A stretch of 64,000 nt of DNA from Dactylosporangium sucinum (lineage in GTDB: Bacteria > Actinomycetota > Actinomycetes > Mycobacteriales > Micromonosporaceae). Shown in pieces: positions 6,771-15,904 of this stretch. Positions within the stretch are counted from its first letter, which is position 1, and the number at the start of each line of letters is the position of its first letter. The stretch is from positions 63,416 to 127,415 of the forward strand of contig NZ_BMPI01000019.1 in the NCBI RefSeq assembly GCF_014647515.1, read 5' to 3'. The notes under the pieces are model-generated. The model did not search any database. It was not told where the DNA came from and saw only the letters and a program-made list of their open reading frames with translations. The position numbers and the translations under genes are program-made.

Positions 6771-9461
6771 ATGAGATGGCGCGCCAAAGCCGTGACCGCC
6801 ACGTGCGGTCTGTTACTGCTGGGCCTGGCAAGCCCGGTACAAGCCAAGCCGACCGCACCGATCGACCTGGACATCATGTTCATCGGTGCGCACCCGGACG
6901 ACGAGGCCGGGCAGCTCGGCATGTTCGGCTACTGGAACGAGTACCACAACATCAACGCCGGGGTCATCACGATGACCCGGGGCGAGGGCGGCGGCAACGC
7001 GGTCGGCCTCGAGGAGGGGCCCGCGCTCGGCATCCTGCGTGAGGCCGAGGAGCGCCGGGCCGTGGGCCGGGCCGGCGTCATGAACGTCTACAACCTCGAC
7101 GCGCTCGACTTCTACTACACCGCGAGCGCACCGCTGTCGGAGCAGATCTGGGGCTACGAGCGCGCGCTGTCGCGCATCGTGCGGACCATCCGGACCACCA
7201 AGCCGGAGGTCATCGTCACGATGAACCCGTCGGCGACCCAGGGCAACCACGGCAACCACCAGGAAGCGGCGATGCTCGCCGTCGAGGCGTTCTACGCGGC
7301 GGCGGACCCCAACGCCTTCCCCGAGCAGATCACGAAGGAAGGGCTCCAGCCGTTCCGGCCCGCCCGCCTCTTCCAGGGCGGCGGCAGCGGCACCAGCTCG
7401 AACGGCCAGGCCTGCGAGACCACCTTCACGCCGGCCCAGTCGACCAACGTCATCTTCGGCACCTGGCAGGGCTACGAGTCGGCCCGTAACGGCGGCACCC
7501 GGTGGAACCAGGTCGCCGTACTGGCCCGGCGCGAGTACGCCTCCCAGGGCTGGGCCGACACGGCCGACGCGCAGACCAACCCGGCGAGCATCGGCTGCAA
7601 CCGGATCACGATGATCGACAGCCGGACACCGTACCCGAACCCGAACGTCGGCGGCACCGCCGCGCTGCAGGGCACCAGCATCCGTGCCCAGGGCGGGCTG
7701 CCGCTCGGCACCGAGCTGCACGTCCGCTCCGAGCAGTGGGAGGTGCTGGCCGGCCAGCCCTTCGAGGTCAAGACCCACGTGCGGGCCACCCAGGCGATCC
7801 CGGGCGCGAAGGTCGCCCTGGAGGCCCCGGCGGGCTGGACCGTCACGGGCAAGGGCGACATCGGCACCGTCACGCCGAACAACAAGGAGTCCGTCGCCAC
7901 GTTCACCGTCACCCCGCCGGCCAACCTGGTCGCCGGTGAGCGGTTCCTGCTCAAGGCGACCATGACGAGCAAGAAGGACGGCACCGGCAGCAACACCACG
8001 CTGGTGCAGGCCACCGCCCCGGTCCGCGGCACGCTCGAGCCGCTGCCGGAGGTGGGTGACTTCCGCGAGTGGACGCAGCGCAACAAGGTCCAGTCGCTCG
8101 ACGCGCTGATCGAGTCGATGCTGAGCATCCCGAGCGGCGGCACCCGGCCGATCCGGGTCGACCTCACCAACCACAGCAAGCAGGTGCAGTCCGGCACGGT
8201 CAAGCTCAACGTGCCCGCCGGCTTCGCCGTGGCCGAGGCGCAGCAGAGCTACAGCGCCCTGCAGCCGGGCGCGCGCGGCTCGGTCACGTTCACGGTGACC
8301 AACACCGACGCGTCGCTGCCGACCGCCAACCGGGCGCCCAACGACGGGCGCTACGCGGTGCAGATCGAGACCAGCTTCGCCGGCGGCAGCGCGGTCGAGC
8401 CCGGTGTCCTCAACATCGTGCCGGTCACGTCCATCCCCAAGGCGGCGACGGCTCCGGTCGTCGACGGCACGGCGAGCCCGGGTGAGTACGGCGGCCAGGT
8501 CATCGACATCTCCACCCGGTGGGAGGGCAGCGCGGCCACGGCGGCGGACATCTCCGGCAAGGCCCGGCTGACCTACACCGACGACGCGATCTACGCGCTG
8601 TTCGAGATCACCGACGACGTGCTCGGCACGGTGCTGCCGCCGAACGACTGCAAGCGCCCCCGGCGTAACGACAACATCGAGTTCGGCATCGACCCGCGCG
8701 GCGGCTCGCCGAACACCTCCACGGTGTTCAACGTGGCGCTGTTCCCGATCACGAAGGACCCGGCCAACGGCAACCCGCCGTGCTACGCCCGGGAGCGGGA
8801 CAACCACCAGGGCCCGGGCCCGGAGACCGCGCCCGGCATGCAGGTCGCGTCCGTCGTCACCAGCAACCCCTACACCGGCTACCGGATCGAGGTGAAGGTG
8901 CCGTTCAGCGTCCTGCCCGACAACGTGGACGCGTCGAAGATGGGCATGAACATCCTCGTGAACGACTCCGACACGCAGGACCTGGCGGCGCAGACCCGCG
9001 TCGGCTGGTCCACCTGGAGCGGTGTCCGGGCCGACCCGTGGCGCTGGGGCGTCGCCAAGCTCGAGGGCTACCAGACCCAGCCGTCGTCGCCCAAGGCGCC
9101 GATCATCCCGGACACGGCTGCGATGAGCGTGAACTCGCCGCAGACGATCCTGCAGTCGAGCTCGGACAAGGTCGCCCCCGGCGGCTGGACGGCGCTGTCT
9201 GACGGCACGATCCAGATCAAGGACGTGACCAAGAAGCAGACCGGCGTCGAGGTCGAGCTCAAGACCCGCCAGGCGGGCACCGCCCGGGTGTTCGTCTGGG
9301 ACGGCAACGCGATCCTGGCGCAGGCCACGGTCGAGTTCGGTCGCAGCGGTTCGCAGGACGTGTGGCTGCCGACGGCCGGCGCACTGCCGGCCGGCACCAC
9401 GCTGCTGGTCTCGTACCAGTCCGGCGACGCCACCACGGGCACCGCCCAGCGGCTGAGCTGA
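6771..9461 (+). CDS. Secreted PIG-L-type (LmbE) deacetylase with accessory domains
   Basis: An 896-residue exported protein. Signal peptide of about 25 residues ends at VQAKP. The PIG-L fold begins with FIGAHPDDE (about residues 38-46, zinc-binding H/D/D) and GNHGNHQEAA (residues 160-167) supplies the later zinc histidine. This family removes N-acetyl groups from GlcNAc-type substrates. Downstream are NEW3/NPCBM-associated-like segments (about 350-560) and a CBM9-like region opening with VDGTASPGEYGG (about 565-770), implying action on polysaccharide or glycoconjugate outside the cell. The ATG follows GAAGAGG by 9 nt; an earlier in-frame extension lacks a signal peptide. The ROK-type site upstream ties it to the neighbouring importer operon. 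Confidence 0.85.
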   Translation: MRWRAKAVTATCGLLLLGLASPVQAKPTAPIDLDIMFIGAHPDDEAGQLGMFGYWNEYHNINAGVITMTRGEGGGNAVGLEEGPALGILREAEERRAVGRAGVMNVYNLDALDFYYTASAPLSEQIWGYERALSRIVRTIRTTKPEVIVTMNPSATQGNHGNHQEAAMLAVEAFYAAADPNAFPEQITKEGLQPFRPARLFQGGGSGTSSNGQACETTFTPAQSTNVIFGTWQGYESARNGGTRWNQVAVLARREYASQGWADTADAQTNPASIGCNRITMIDSRTPYPNPNVGGTAALQGTSIRAQGGLPLGTELHVRSEQWEVLAGQPFEVKTHVRATQAIPGAKVALEAPAGWTVTGKGDIGTVTPNNKESVATFTVTPPANLVAGERFLLKATMTSKKDGTGSNTTLVQATAPVRGTLEPLPEVGDFREWTQRNKVQSLDALIESMLSIPSGGTRPIRVDLTNHSKQVQSGTVKLNVPAGFAVAEAQQSYSALQPGARGSVTFTVTNTDASLPTANRAPNDGRYAVQIETSFAGGSAVEPGVLNIVPVTSIPKAATAPVVDGTASPGEYGGQVIDISTRWEGSAATAADISGKARLTYTDDAIYALFEITDDVLGTVLPPNDCKRPRRNDNIEFGIDPRGGSPNTSTVFNVALFPITKDPANGNPPCYARERDNHQGPGPETAPGMQVASVVTSNPYTGYRIEVKVPFSVLPDNVDASKMGMNILVNDSDTQDLAAQTRVGWSTWSGVRADPWRWGVAKLEGYQTQPSSPKAPIIPDTAAMSVNSPQTILQSSSDKVAPGGWTALSDGTIQIKDVTKKQTGVEVELKTRQAGTARVFVWDGNAILAQATVEFGRSGSQDVWLPTAGALPAGTTLLVSYQSGDATTGTAQRLS

Positions 9462-9472
9462 CGACACCGCGG

Positions 9473-9505
9473 AGGGAGGGGCCGGCACACGCCGGCCCCT
9501 CCCTT
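9473..9505. terminator. Bidirectional terminator between convergent genes
   Basis: A 14-bp GC-rich stem (9473-9486 with 9491-9504) with loop ACAC lies in the 53-bp gap between the deacetylase and gdhA stops. Position and symmetry fit termination from both sides; the U-tract is minimal. Confidence 0.8.
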
Positions 9506-9514
9506 CGTCGAACC

Positions 9515-10861
9515 TCAGATCAGGCCCTGGGCGAGCATCGCCTCGGCAACCAGCCGGAAACCGTCGATGTTGGCGCCGGCGACGTAGTTGCCGGGCATGC
9601 CGTACTCCTCCGCGGTGGCATGGCAACGGGCATGGATGTCACGCATAATGCCTCGTAGCCGCTGCTCGGAGTAGTCGAACGTCCACGAGTCGCGGCTGGC
9701 GTTCTGCTGCATCTCCAGCGCGCTGGCTGCGACCCCGCCCGCATTGGCGGCCTTTCCCGGCGCGAAGCGCACACCGGCCTCGGCGAACAGGCGCACCGCC
9801 GCGGGCGTCGTCGGCATGTTGGCTCCCTCCACCACGACGGTGCATCCCCCGGCGATCAGCGCGACCGCGTCCTCGGCGTCGATCTCGTTCTGCGTGGCGC
9901 ACGGGATGGCGACCGCGCACGGCACCTCCCGCCACACCCTTCCTCCAGGCGTGAAGGTCGCATGCGGGCGATGGCGGACGTACTCGGCGATGCGTTCCCG
10001 CCGCACCTCCTTGACCTCTTTGAGGACCGCCACGTCGATGCCCCGGTCATCGCGCACGTATCCGGAGGAGTCGGAGCATGCGACCGCGACGCCGCCGAGC
10101 TCGTGGACCTTCTCGATCGCGTAGATCGCCACGTTGCCGGAGCCGGACACCACCACCTGCTTGCCGTCGATGCTGTCCCCGGCGGCGCGCAGCATCTCCT
10201 CGGCGAAGAACACCGCGCCGTAGCCGGTCGCCTCGCGTCGCACCTGGGCACCGCCGTAGACGAGACCCTTGCCGGTGAGCACCCCGGACTCGTACCGGTT
10301 CGTGATGCGCTTGTACTGCCCGAACAGGTAGCCGATCTCCCGGCCGCCGACGCCGATGTCACCAGCCGGCACGTCGGTGTACTCGCCGATGTGGCGGTAC
10401 AGCTCGGTCATGAACGACTGGCAGAACCGCATCACCTCCCGATCGGAGCGGCCCTTCGGGTCGAAGTCCGACCCGCCCTTGCCACCCCCGATCGGCATGC
10501 CGGTCAGGGCGTTCTTGAACAGCTGCTCAAACCCGAGGAACTTCACGATCCCGAGGTAGACGGACGGGTGGAACCGCAGGCCTCCCTTGTACGGGCCCAA
10601 CGCGGAGTTGAACTCCACCCGGAAACCGCGGTTGATGTGGACCTCGCCCCGGTCGTCCTCCCACGGCACCCGGAAGATGATCTGCCGCTCCGGCTCGCAG
10701 ATCCGCTCGATGATCTTCGCCTGGGCGTATTCAGGGTGTTTGTCCAGAGCGGGAGCAACGCTGTCGAGCACCTCCCGGACCGCCTGGTGGAACTCGTTCT
10801 CACCCGGGTTGCGGCGCATCACCGTGGTGAAGATCGAGTCAAGTTTCTCCCGTGTGGACAT
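9515..10861 (-). CDS. gdhA: NADP-type glutamate dehydrogenase
   Basis: A 448-residue enzyme, the normal length for hexameric bacterial GDH, interconverting 2-oxoglutarate plus ammonia and glutamate. Clear motifs: GPYKGGLRFHPSV (substrate pocket), PIGGGKGGSDFDPKG (catalytic lysine loop), DVPAGDIGVGGREIGYLFGQYKR, and the Rossmann segment VVSGSGNVAIYAIEK. ATG 10861 (MSTREK) is preferred because GGAAGG lies 6 nt upstream; ATG 10867 directly abuts that sequence. Monocistronic, convergent with the deacetylase gene. Confidence 0.97.
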   Translation of the reverse strand: MSTREKLDSIFTTVMRRNPGENEFHQAVREVLDSVAPALDKHPEYAQAKIIERICEPERQIIFRVPWEDDRGEVHINRGFRVEFNSALGPYKGGLRFHPSVYLGIVKFLGFEQLFKNALTGMPIGGGKGGSDFDPKGRSDREVMRFCQSFMTELYRHIGEYTDVPAGDIGVGGREIGYLFGQYKRITNRYESGVLTGKGLVYGGAQVRREATGYGAVFFAEEMLRAAGDSIDGKQVVVSGSGNVAIYAIEKVHELGGVAVACSDSSGYVRDDRGIDVAVLKEVKEVRRERIAEYVRHRPHATFTPGGRVWREVPCAVAIPCATQNEIDAEDAVALIAGGCTVVVEGANMPTTPAAVRLFAEAGVRFAPGKAANAGGVAASALEMQQNASRDSWTFDYSEQRLRGIMRDIHARCHATAEEYGMPGNYVAGANIDGFRLVAEAMLAQGLI

Positions 10862-11300
10862 GGCCATCCTTCCGGCGTGGTCATCCGGGCATCGCCATGC
10901 CGAGTACCGAGACATCCACACCGTTGTGGAGCGTGATCAGGCTGTGTGAGGCGGCGCCAGCTGTTCGTGGGGTCGAGTGACGTTGCGGGCGTCACGTCGT
11001 CCGTATCATGATCGCATCGCGGCGGCGACGGCGCGACTTCCCGCGGCGTGGTGATGGCGACTCCGACGGCATCGGACGCCCGGTCGACGGCGCCTCGGCC
11101 CGGTGGTGGCGCGCGATCCGCCACCTGGCAAGCGCCGGACAGCACGGCCGCGACGGTCCGCGCATGAGTGACGCTCGGCGTTCCGCCAGAACGCGATCCG
11201 GACGAAGCGCGCCTCATGCGGGTGAACGCGTAGGCCTCCGGGCGCTCGCGTCGCGCCGGTGCCGCGTACCGCAGCCGGCCGGCGCGACGCCCGGCGCCCC
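10862..11300. other. Intergenic region between gdhA and the esterase promoter
   Basis: About 440 nt with no convincing gene on either strand; the open frames here are GC-skew artefacts without ribosome sites or recognisable domains. The only structure seen is TCCACA-CCGT-TGTGGA (10915-10930), 54 nt before the gdhA start, a possible operator for gdhA. Confidence 0.5.
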
Positions 11301-11330
11301 TTGACGCGCCGTCCGGGCGGGCGGCAAGAT
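11301..11330 (+). promoter_or_regulatory. Promoter of the CE7 esterase
   Basis: TTGACG (11301-11306), 18-nt spacer, CAAGAT (11325-11330). The -35 begins 51 nt before the operator, the same geometry as two other promoters in this window. Confidence 0.55.
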
Positions 11331-11351
11331 CGCAGACGGAAATGGAAAGAA

Positions 11352-11370
11352 CGTTTCAGCTAGTGAAACG
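11352..11370. promoter_or_regulatory. Putative IclR operator, copy 1 (perfect palindrome)
   Basis: CGTTTCAGCTAGTGAAACG: perfect 7-bp arms around GCTAG. It lies between the promoter and the ribosome site (GAGG at 11370-11373). Near-identical sites stand at 23753-23771 (17/19) and 28489-28507 (16/19). Confidence 0.75.
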
Positions 11371-11380
11371 AGGTCTGCCC

Positions 11381-12358
11381 ATGGTCATGTTCGACATGCC
11401 GCTGAGCGAGCTGCGCGAGTACCGGCCCGACCGCGTCGAACCATCGGACTTCGACGAGTTCTGGGCGCGGACGCTCGCCGAGGCGCGGCGGCACGACATC
11501 GCCGCCGAGTTCGTCGCCGCCGACTCGGGGCTGCGGACCGTCGACGTGTTCGACGTGCGCTTCGCCGGGTGGAACGGGGAGCGGGTCGCGGCGTGGCTGC
11601 TCATGCCCCGCCGCGTCGACGGGCCCGTCCCAGCCGTCGTCGAGTACGTCGGCTACGGCAGCGGGCGCAGCCTCGCCCACCAGCGGCTGTTCATGAGCGC
11701 GGCCGGCTTCGCCCACCTCGTCATGGACAGCCGCGGGCAGGGCTCGGCGTGGCGGCCCGGCGTCACGCCCGACCCCGAGCCGGCGCCGCAGACCGGGCAG
11801 TACCCCGGCTTCATGACCCGTGGCATCGACGACCCCGAGCGGTACTACTACCGGCGCATCATGACCGACGCCGCCCGTGCCGTCGAGGCCGTCCGGGCCC
11901 ACCCCGGCGTCGACGCGCAGCGGGTCGCCGTCTACGGGCGCAGCCAGGGCGGCGGGCTCGCGCTGGCCGCCGGCGCACTCGTCCCCGACGTCGCCGCCAT
12001 CGTCGCCGACGTGCCGTTCCTGTGCCACTACCGGCGGGCCACCGAGATCACCGACAAGACGCCGTACGCGGAGATCGCCCAGTACCTCAAGGCCCGCCGC
12101 ACCGACGTCGAGCGGGTCTTCCGGACGCTGAGCTACTTCGACGGCGTCAACTTCGCCGCGCGGGCCACGGCGCCCGGCCAGTTCGGGGTCGGGCTCATGG
12201 ACGACGTCTGCCCGCCCTCGACGGTGTTCGCCGCGTACAACCACTACGCGGGGCCGAAGGACATCTGCGTGTGGCCGTACAACGGGCACGAGGGCGGCGA
12301 GGTCTTTCAGGAGTCCGACACGCTGAGGTTCCTCAACGAGACGCTCGCGCCGCGCTGA
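11381..12358 (+). CDS. Acetyl esterase, CE7 family (acetyl xylan esterase/cephalosporin-C deacetylase type)
   Basis: A 325-residue alpha/beta hydrolase that removes acetyl groups from sugars. CE7 markers: DSRGQGSAW, the nucleophile elbow YGRSQGGGL (Ser about 188), GLMDDVCPPSTVFAAYN carrying the catalytic Asp, and YNGHEGGE with the catalytic His. No signal peptide, so it deacetylates substrates after uptake. ATG 11381 has GAGG 7 nt upstream; the earlier ATG at 11342 lies upstream of the operator. It converges on the Gfo/Idh gene with 52 bp overlap, and shares its operator with the transport operon ending there. Confidence 0.9.
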   Translation: MVMFDMPLSELREYRPDRVEPSDFDEFWARTLAEARRHDIAAEFVAADSGLRTVDVFDVRFAGWNGERVAAWLLMPRRVDGPVPAVVEYVGYGSGRSLAHQRLFMSAAGFAHLVMDSRGQGSAWRPGVTPDPEPAPQTGQYPGFMTRGIDDPERYYYRRIMTDAARAVEAVRAHPGVDAQRVAVYGRSQGGGLALAAGALVPDVAAIVADVPFLCHYRRATEITDKTPYAEIAQYLKARRTDVERVFRTLSYFDGVNFAARATAPGQFGVGLMDDVCPPSTVFAAYNHYAGPKDICVWPYNGHEGGEVFQESDTLRFLNETLAPR

Positions 12359-13350
12359 GCGGACCGCTCGGCGCCGTGCAGCATCCGCGTCGTCAGCAGG
12401 CCGTCCGAACCGGTCACCGCCGGCGGACGGCCCTGCGCGACCGCCTCGAGCAGGTCGCCGAGCTGCGCGGCGTACGCGCCGAGCCGCACCGGGTCGCGCG
12501 GGTTCGTCGCGTCGAAGTCCGGCTGGCGGGTCACCGTGGTCCATGCGCCGTCGCGGGCCAGGCGCAGCGTGCCGTACGCGTCGAACTCGATCATCCCCGT
12601 CGCGCCGACGACGAGGAACTGCAGTCCGCCGCCCAGGCCCGGGGCCGGGATGTCGTAGCTCATCCACACCTGGGCCATCGCGCCGCCGGTCAGCCCGTAG
12701 GTCACCATCGCGCTGCGCATCGGCGGCGGCTCGGCCGAGAACTCCCCGAACAACGCGAACACCACCTCCGCCTCGGCGCCGCTGAGCCAGCGCAGCAGGT
12801 CACAGGCGTGCGCGCCCCAGGAGGCGTAGGCGGTCTGCTGCGCCGGGTCGAGCTTCCACGCATCGCGGGTCTTCGCGGTATCCCAGAAGCCGACCTCGGG
12901 GCCGATCGCCCGCAGCATCGTCACGCGCCCGATCGCGCCCTCCTCGATCAGCCGCCGGGCGGTGGCGGGCACGTGCCGGAACCGCTGCTGCGACACGACC
13001 GCCAGCCGCACGCCGGCCTCCTCGCAGGCCGCCACCATCTCGGCGCACTCCCCCGGGTCCTGCGCCATCGGTTTCTCGACCAGCACGTGCTTGCCCGCGC
13101 GGGCGGCGGTGACGACCTGGTCGCGGTGCGCGGCCGGCGGGCTGGCCACGACCACGACGTCGACCGCGGGATCCTCCAGCAGCTGCGGTACCCCGGGAAA
13201 CAGCCGGCACCCGAACTCCGCCGCCACCTCCGGCGCCCGCGTCCCGCCCGCGACCCCGGCCAGCCGGGCGCCCGGCAGGCAGGTCGCGGCCACCGCCGAC
13301 CAGGTGCGCCCCATGAACCCGGACCCGACGACCCCCACCCCGATACTCAT
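12307..13350 (-). CDS. Gfo/Idh/MocA-family NAD(P)-dependent oxidoreductase (1)
   Basis: A 347-residue protein with an N-terminal Rossmann domain (VGVVGSGFMGRTW) and the family motif VLVEKPM bearing the catalytic lysine; the C-terminal half is the beta-sheet substrate domain. Such enzymes oxidise or reduce sugar or polyol hydroxyls. It is the last gene of the leftward operon that starts at 23740; its ATG overlaps the FMN dehydrogenase stop (ATGA). Its 3' end overlaps the convergent esterase gene by 52 bp, an uncommon arrangement. Confidence 0.9.
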   Translation of the reverse strand: MSIGVGVVGSGFMGRTWSAVAATCLPGARLAGVAGGTRAPEVAAEFGCRLFPGVPQLLEDPAVDVVVVASPPAAHRDQVVTAARAGKHVLVEKPMAQDPGECAEMVAACEEAGVRLAVVSQQRFRHVPATARRLIEEGAIGRVTMLRAIGPEVGFWDTAKTRDAWKLDPAQQTAYASWGAHACDLLRWLSGAEAEVVFALFGEFSAEPPPMRSAMVTYGLTGGAMAQVWMSYDIPAPGLGGGLQFLVVGATGMIEFDAYGTLRLARDGAWTTVTRQPDFDATNPRDPVRLGAYAAQLGDLLEAVAQGRPPAVTGSDGLLTTRMLHGAERSAQRGASVSLRNLSVSDS

Positions 13351-14423
13351 CGCACCAGCTCCTTCGTGACGCCGGCGACGCCGGCCGCGCCGCACATGGC
13401 CATTGCGGTCTCCAGTTCGTCGCGCAGCATCAGCAGTACCGCGCTGACCCCCGCCGCACCGTCCACGGCCAGTCCCCACAGGACGGGCCGGCCGATCAGC
13501 ACCGCCCGCGCGCCCAGCGCCAGCGCCTTGAGCACGTCCGTGCCGCGGCGGAACCCGCCGTCGACGTAGACCTCGGCGCGGTCCCCGACGGCGGCGACCA
13601 CCTCCGGCAGCGCCTCGATCGGCGGCACGGCGGTGTCCAGCTGCCGGCCGCCGTGGTCGGAGACGATGACGGCGGCGGCACCGGAGGCGACCGCCAGGGC
13701 CGCGTCCGCGCCGGCGAGGACGCCCTTGGCCACCACCGGCAGCGACGTGCGCTCCGCCAGCCAGGACACGTAGGGCCAGGTCGCGGAGCGGTCCAGCAGA
13801 CCGTCGAAGCGTTTGCGTATCGCGGCGCCGGTGACGTCCCACTCGGCGCGCGGGACGGCGGCGGCCGGGAAGTTCGGCGACGGCGGGGTCGACCAGCGGT
13901 TGCGGATGTTGCGCTCCCGCTTCGCCATCACCTTGTGATCGACGGTGAGGCAGATGGCGCTGTACCCCGAGCGCTCCGCCCGCCGCAGCAGCTCCACGGC
14001 GAGGTCGCGGTCGCGCAGCAGGGGCAGGTGCATCCAGCGCGGCCCCGCGGCTGCGGCGGCGATGTCCTCGAGGGGGTACGTCGAGCCGGAGCTGACCACC
14101 ATGACGGTGCCGGTATCCGCGGCGCCGCGGGCGGTGGCCAGCTCCCCGGCGGGGTGCGCGATGCCGTGGTCGCCGGAGGGCGCGACGAGGATCGGGGCCG
14201 GCACCGGGTGGCCGAGCACCGTCGTGGACAGGTCGCAGGTCGTGATGTCGGTCATGACGCGCGGGCGGAGCCGGATCGCGTCGAGCGCCCGGCGCGGCAG
14301 GCCCAGGCTCACCTCGGCGTCGGCGCCGCCGGCGATGTAGTCGTAGGCGGCCGGGTCGAGCAACTCCCGGGCGCGGGTCTCGTAGTCATCGAGGTTGACC
14401 AGGTGGTTGACCGTGTCCGTCAT
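13347..14423 (-). CDS. FMN-dependent alpha-hydroxy-acid dehydrogenase/oxidase
   Basis: A 358-residue (S)-2-hydroxy-acid oxidising TIM barrel, family of lactate dehydrogenase LldD, lactate oxidase and glycolate oxidase. Visible: LDPAAYDYIAGGADAE at the N-terminus, LTVDHKVMAKRERNIRN, VVAKGVLAG (FMN lysine) and SDHGGRQLD with the catalytic histidine and arginine. It would oxidise a 2-hydroxy acid to a 2-oxo acid in the same pathway as the flanking Gfo/Idh enzymes. The preceding small gene overlaps its start by 38 bp. Confidence 0.9.
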   Translation of the reverse strand: MTDTVNHLVNLDDYETRARELLDPAAYDYIAGGADAEVSLGLPRRALDAIRLRPRVMTDITTCDLSTTVLGHPVPAPILVAPSGDHGIAHPAGELATARGAADTGTVMVVSSGSTYPLEDIAAAAAGPRWMHLPLLRDRDLAVELLRRAERSGYSAICLTVDHKVMAKRERNIRNRWSTPPSPNFPAAAVPRAEWDVTGAAIRKRFDGLLDRSATWPYVSWLAERTSLPVVAKGVLAGADAALAVASGAAAVIVSDHGGRQLDTAVPPIEALPEVVAAVGDRAEVYVDGGFRRGTDVLKALALGARAVLIGRPVLWGLAVDGAAGVSAVLLMLRDELETAMAMCGAAGVAGVTKELVR

Positions 14424-14919
14424 CGGGTGCCTCCTGCGGCACGGCGACCGGCTGCCCGGTCGCGATCGACTGGTGGGCGGCGGCGATCGCCGCGTCGTGC
14501 GGGGTGTGGCCCCGGGAGCCGCCGGTGGGCGCGGCCTCGACGGGCAGCAGGCGCACGCCGTCCGGGCCGTGGCGGCGGACGACCGGGGCGGCGAGGTCGA
14601 TCTCGGTGTGGGCGTGGGAACCGATCAGGCGGGCCGTGATCGAGGTCAGGCCCGGCGCGTCGGCCACCACGAGGGAGGCGACGACGCCGTGGGTCATCAG
14701 CAGCGAGGCGACGAGGGCGGTGGGGGTGCCCTCGGCGTACACCTCGATCGGCTCGCAGCCGGTGAGGGCGCGGGCCAGGTCGACGGCGTCGCCGAGGGTG
14801 CCGTTCAGGCACTCGATGTTCACGCTGCGCGGGAGGCCCAGGTGGCCCGCGTCGACCCACGCGCGGGCGCGGCGGACGGGCGGGGCGAGGGCGGGCGTCA
14901 CGTCGGCGTGGTCAGGCAT
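14386..14919 (-). CDS. Orphan Gfo/Idh/MocA C-terminal-domain-like protein
   Basis: A 177-residue protein without a Rossmann domain. Its sequence (GHLGLPRSVNIECLNG, then DLARALTGCEPIEVYAEG, then an alternating beta-strand region) resembles only the substrate-binding/dimerisation half of Gfo/Idh oxidoreductases. No EKP catalytic lysine is present. The ATG lies 8 bp inside the preceding full-length Gfo/Idh gene and its 3' end overlaps the FMN dehydrogenase by 38 bp, so it appears kept in frame in a compact operon. It may be a non-catalytic partner of the neighbouring oxidoreductase or a decayed copy. Family assignment is by pattern and moderately sure. Confidence 0.6.
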   Translation of the reverse strand: MPDHADVTPALAPPVRRARAWVDAGHLGLPRSVNIECLNGTLGDAVDLARALTGCEPIEVYAEGTPTALVASLLMTHGVVASLVVADAPGLTSITARLIGSHAHTEIDLAAPVVRRHGPDGVRLLPVEAAPTGGSRGHTPHDAAIAAAHQSIATGQPVAVPQEAPDDGHGQPPGQPR

Positions 14920-15904
14920 CCAGGGTCACCTCCATCGGGGCGCCGGCCTCCAGGGAGCGCTGGGCGGCCAGGGCGGTGGCGAGCGCGGCCCGGGACTGCT
15001 CGAGGGTGATGAGCGGCACGGCCCGGCCGGCGAAGACGTCCGCGGTGTGGACGGCCTGGTGGTAGAGGGCGTCGGCGATCGAGGCGGGCGGGACGGTGAC
15101 GGGCGTGCCGCCGAGGGTGGCGTCGGCGGCGGTGTGGTGGGCGAGCGTGCCGGTCTCGCCGGCGAGCGTCATGCGGCGCAGCATGTCGCCGGGGCGGCGC
15201 AGGCCGTACGACAGCTCGGCGAGGGCCACGGCGCCGCCGGCGAAGCGGACCGTGACGTGGAAGCTGTCCGGCGTCGGCATGCCGGGCGCATGGGTGCACC
15301 AGCCGCGGGTGAAGACCCGCTCCGGCCGGTCGCCGAGCAGGGCGATGGCGAGGTCGAGCGGGTGCATGCCGTTGTGGACGAGGTGCCCGCCGGACGCGGC
15401 CGGGTCGAGCTGCCAGCTGTTCCAGCCGCCGGGCCAGACGTGGCCGACGTACCAGGCCAGGTGCAGCAGGCGCGGGGTGCCGACCTCGCCGGCGGCGGCC
15501 GCGGCGGCCAGGGTGCGCACGGCGGGCTGGAACCGGGTCGTCTGCCCGACCATCACCCGCACGCCGGCCGTGCGGGCCGCGGCGACGACGTCGTCGAAGT
15601 CGGCGAGGCGGCGCGCCGGGGGCTTCTCGATGACGACGTGCTTGCCGGCGGCGATGGCGGCCAGGGTCCGGGCCGGGTGGTCGCCGGTGCGGCCGCAGAC
15701 GATGACGCCGGTGACCGCCGGGTCGGCGAGCGCGTCGCCGAGGTCGGTGCCGGCCCGGCAGCCGGGTGTGAGGGCGGCGATCCGCCGGGCCCGGGCGAGG
15801 TCGGTGCCGACGACGTGGGTGACCTCGACGCCGCCGACCCGGGCCAGGGCGGCCACGTGGTCGGCGGCGATCGCGCCGGAGCCGAGGACGGCGACCCCGA
15901 TCAT
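14912..15904 (-). CDS. Gfo/Idh/MocA-family oxidoreductase (2)
   Basis: A 330-residue dehydrogenase: VAVLGSGAIAADHVAAL nucleotide fold at the N-terminus, HVVIEKPPARR with the catalytic lysine around residue 95, and a substrate domain with GGHLVHNGMHPLDLAIALLG (the usual H..D substrate segment). Start overlaps the AstE-like gene stop as ATGA. Third-from-last in the transport operon; likely acts on the imported sugar or cyclitol derivative. Confidence 0.9.
   Translation of the reverse strand: MIGVAVLGSGAIAADHVAALARVGGVEVTHVVGTDLARARRIAALTPGCRAGTDLGDALADPAVTGVIVCGRTGDHPARTLAAIAAGKHVVIEKPPARRLADFDDVVAAARTAGVRVMVGQTTRFQPAVRTLAAAAAAGEVGTPRLLHLAWYVGHVWPGGWNSWQLDPAASGGHLVHNGMHPLDLAIALLGDRPERVFTRGWCTHAPGMPTPDSFHVTVRFAGGAVALAELSYGLRRPGDMLRRMTLAGETGTLAHHTAADATLGGTPVTVPPASIADALYHQAVHTADVFAGRAVPLITLEQSRAALATALAAQRSLEAGAPMEVTLDA

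Noticed and set aside
6813..9626. A 937-codon open frame antisense to the PIG-L deacetylase
   Set aside because: It mirrors GC3 bias of the sense gene, has low-complexity Arg/Gly/Ala/Val composition, no ribosome site and no domain; the sense protein has signal peptide and zinc motifs.
10862..11300. Small open frames (about 98-132 codons) between gdhA and the esterase
   Set aside because: Arg-rich, no ribosome site, no conserved pattern; best explained as non-coding.
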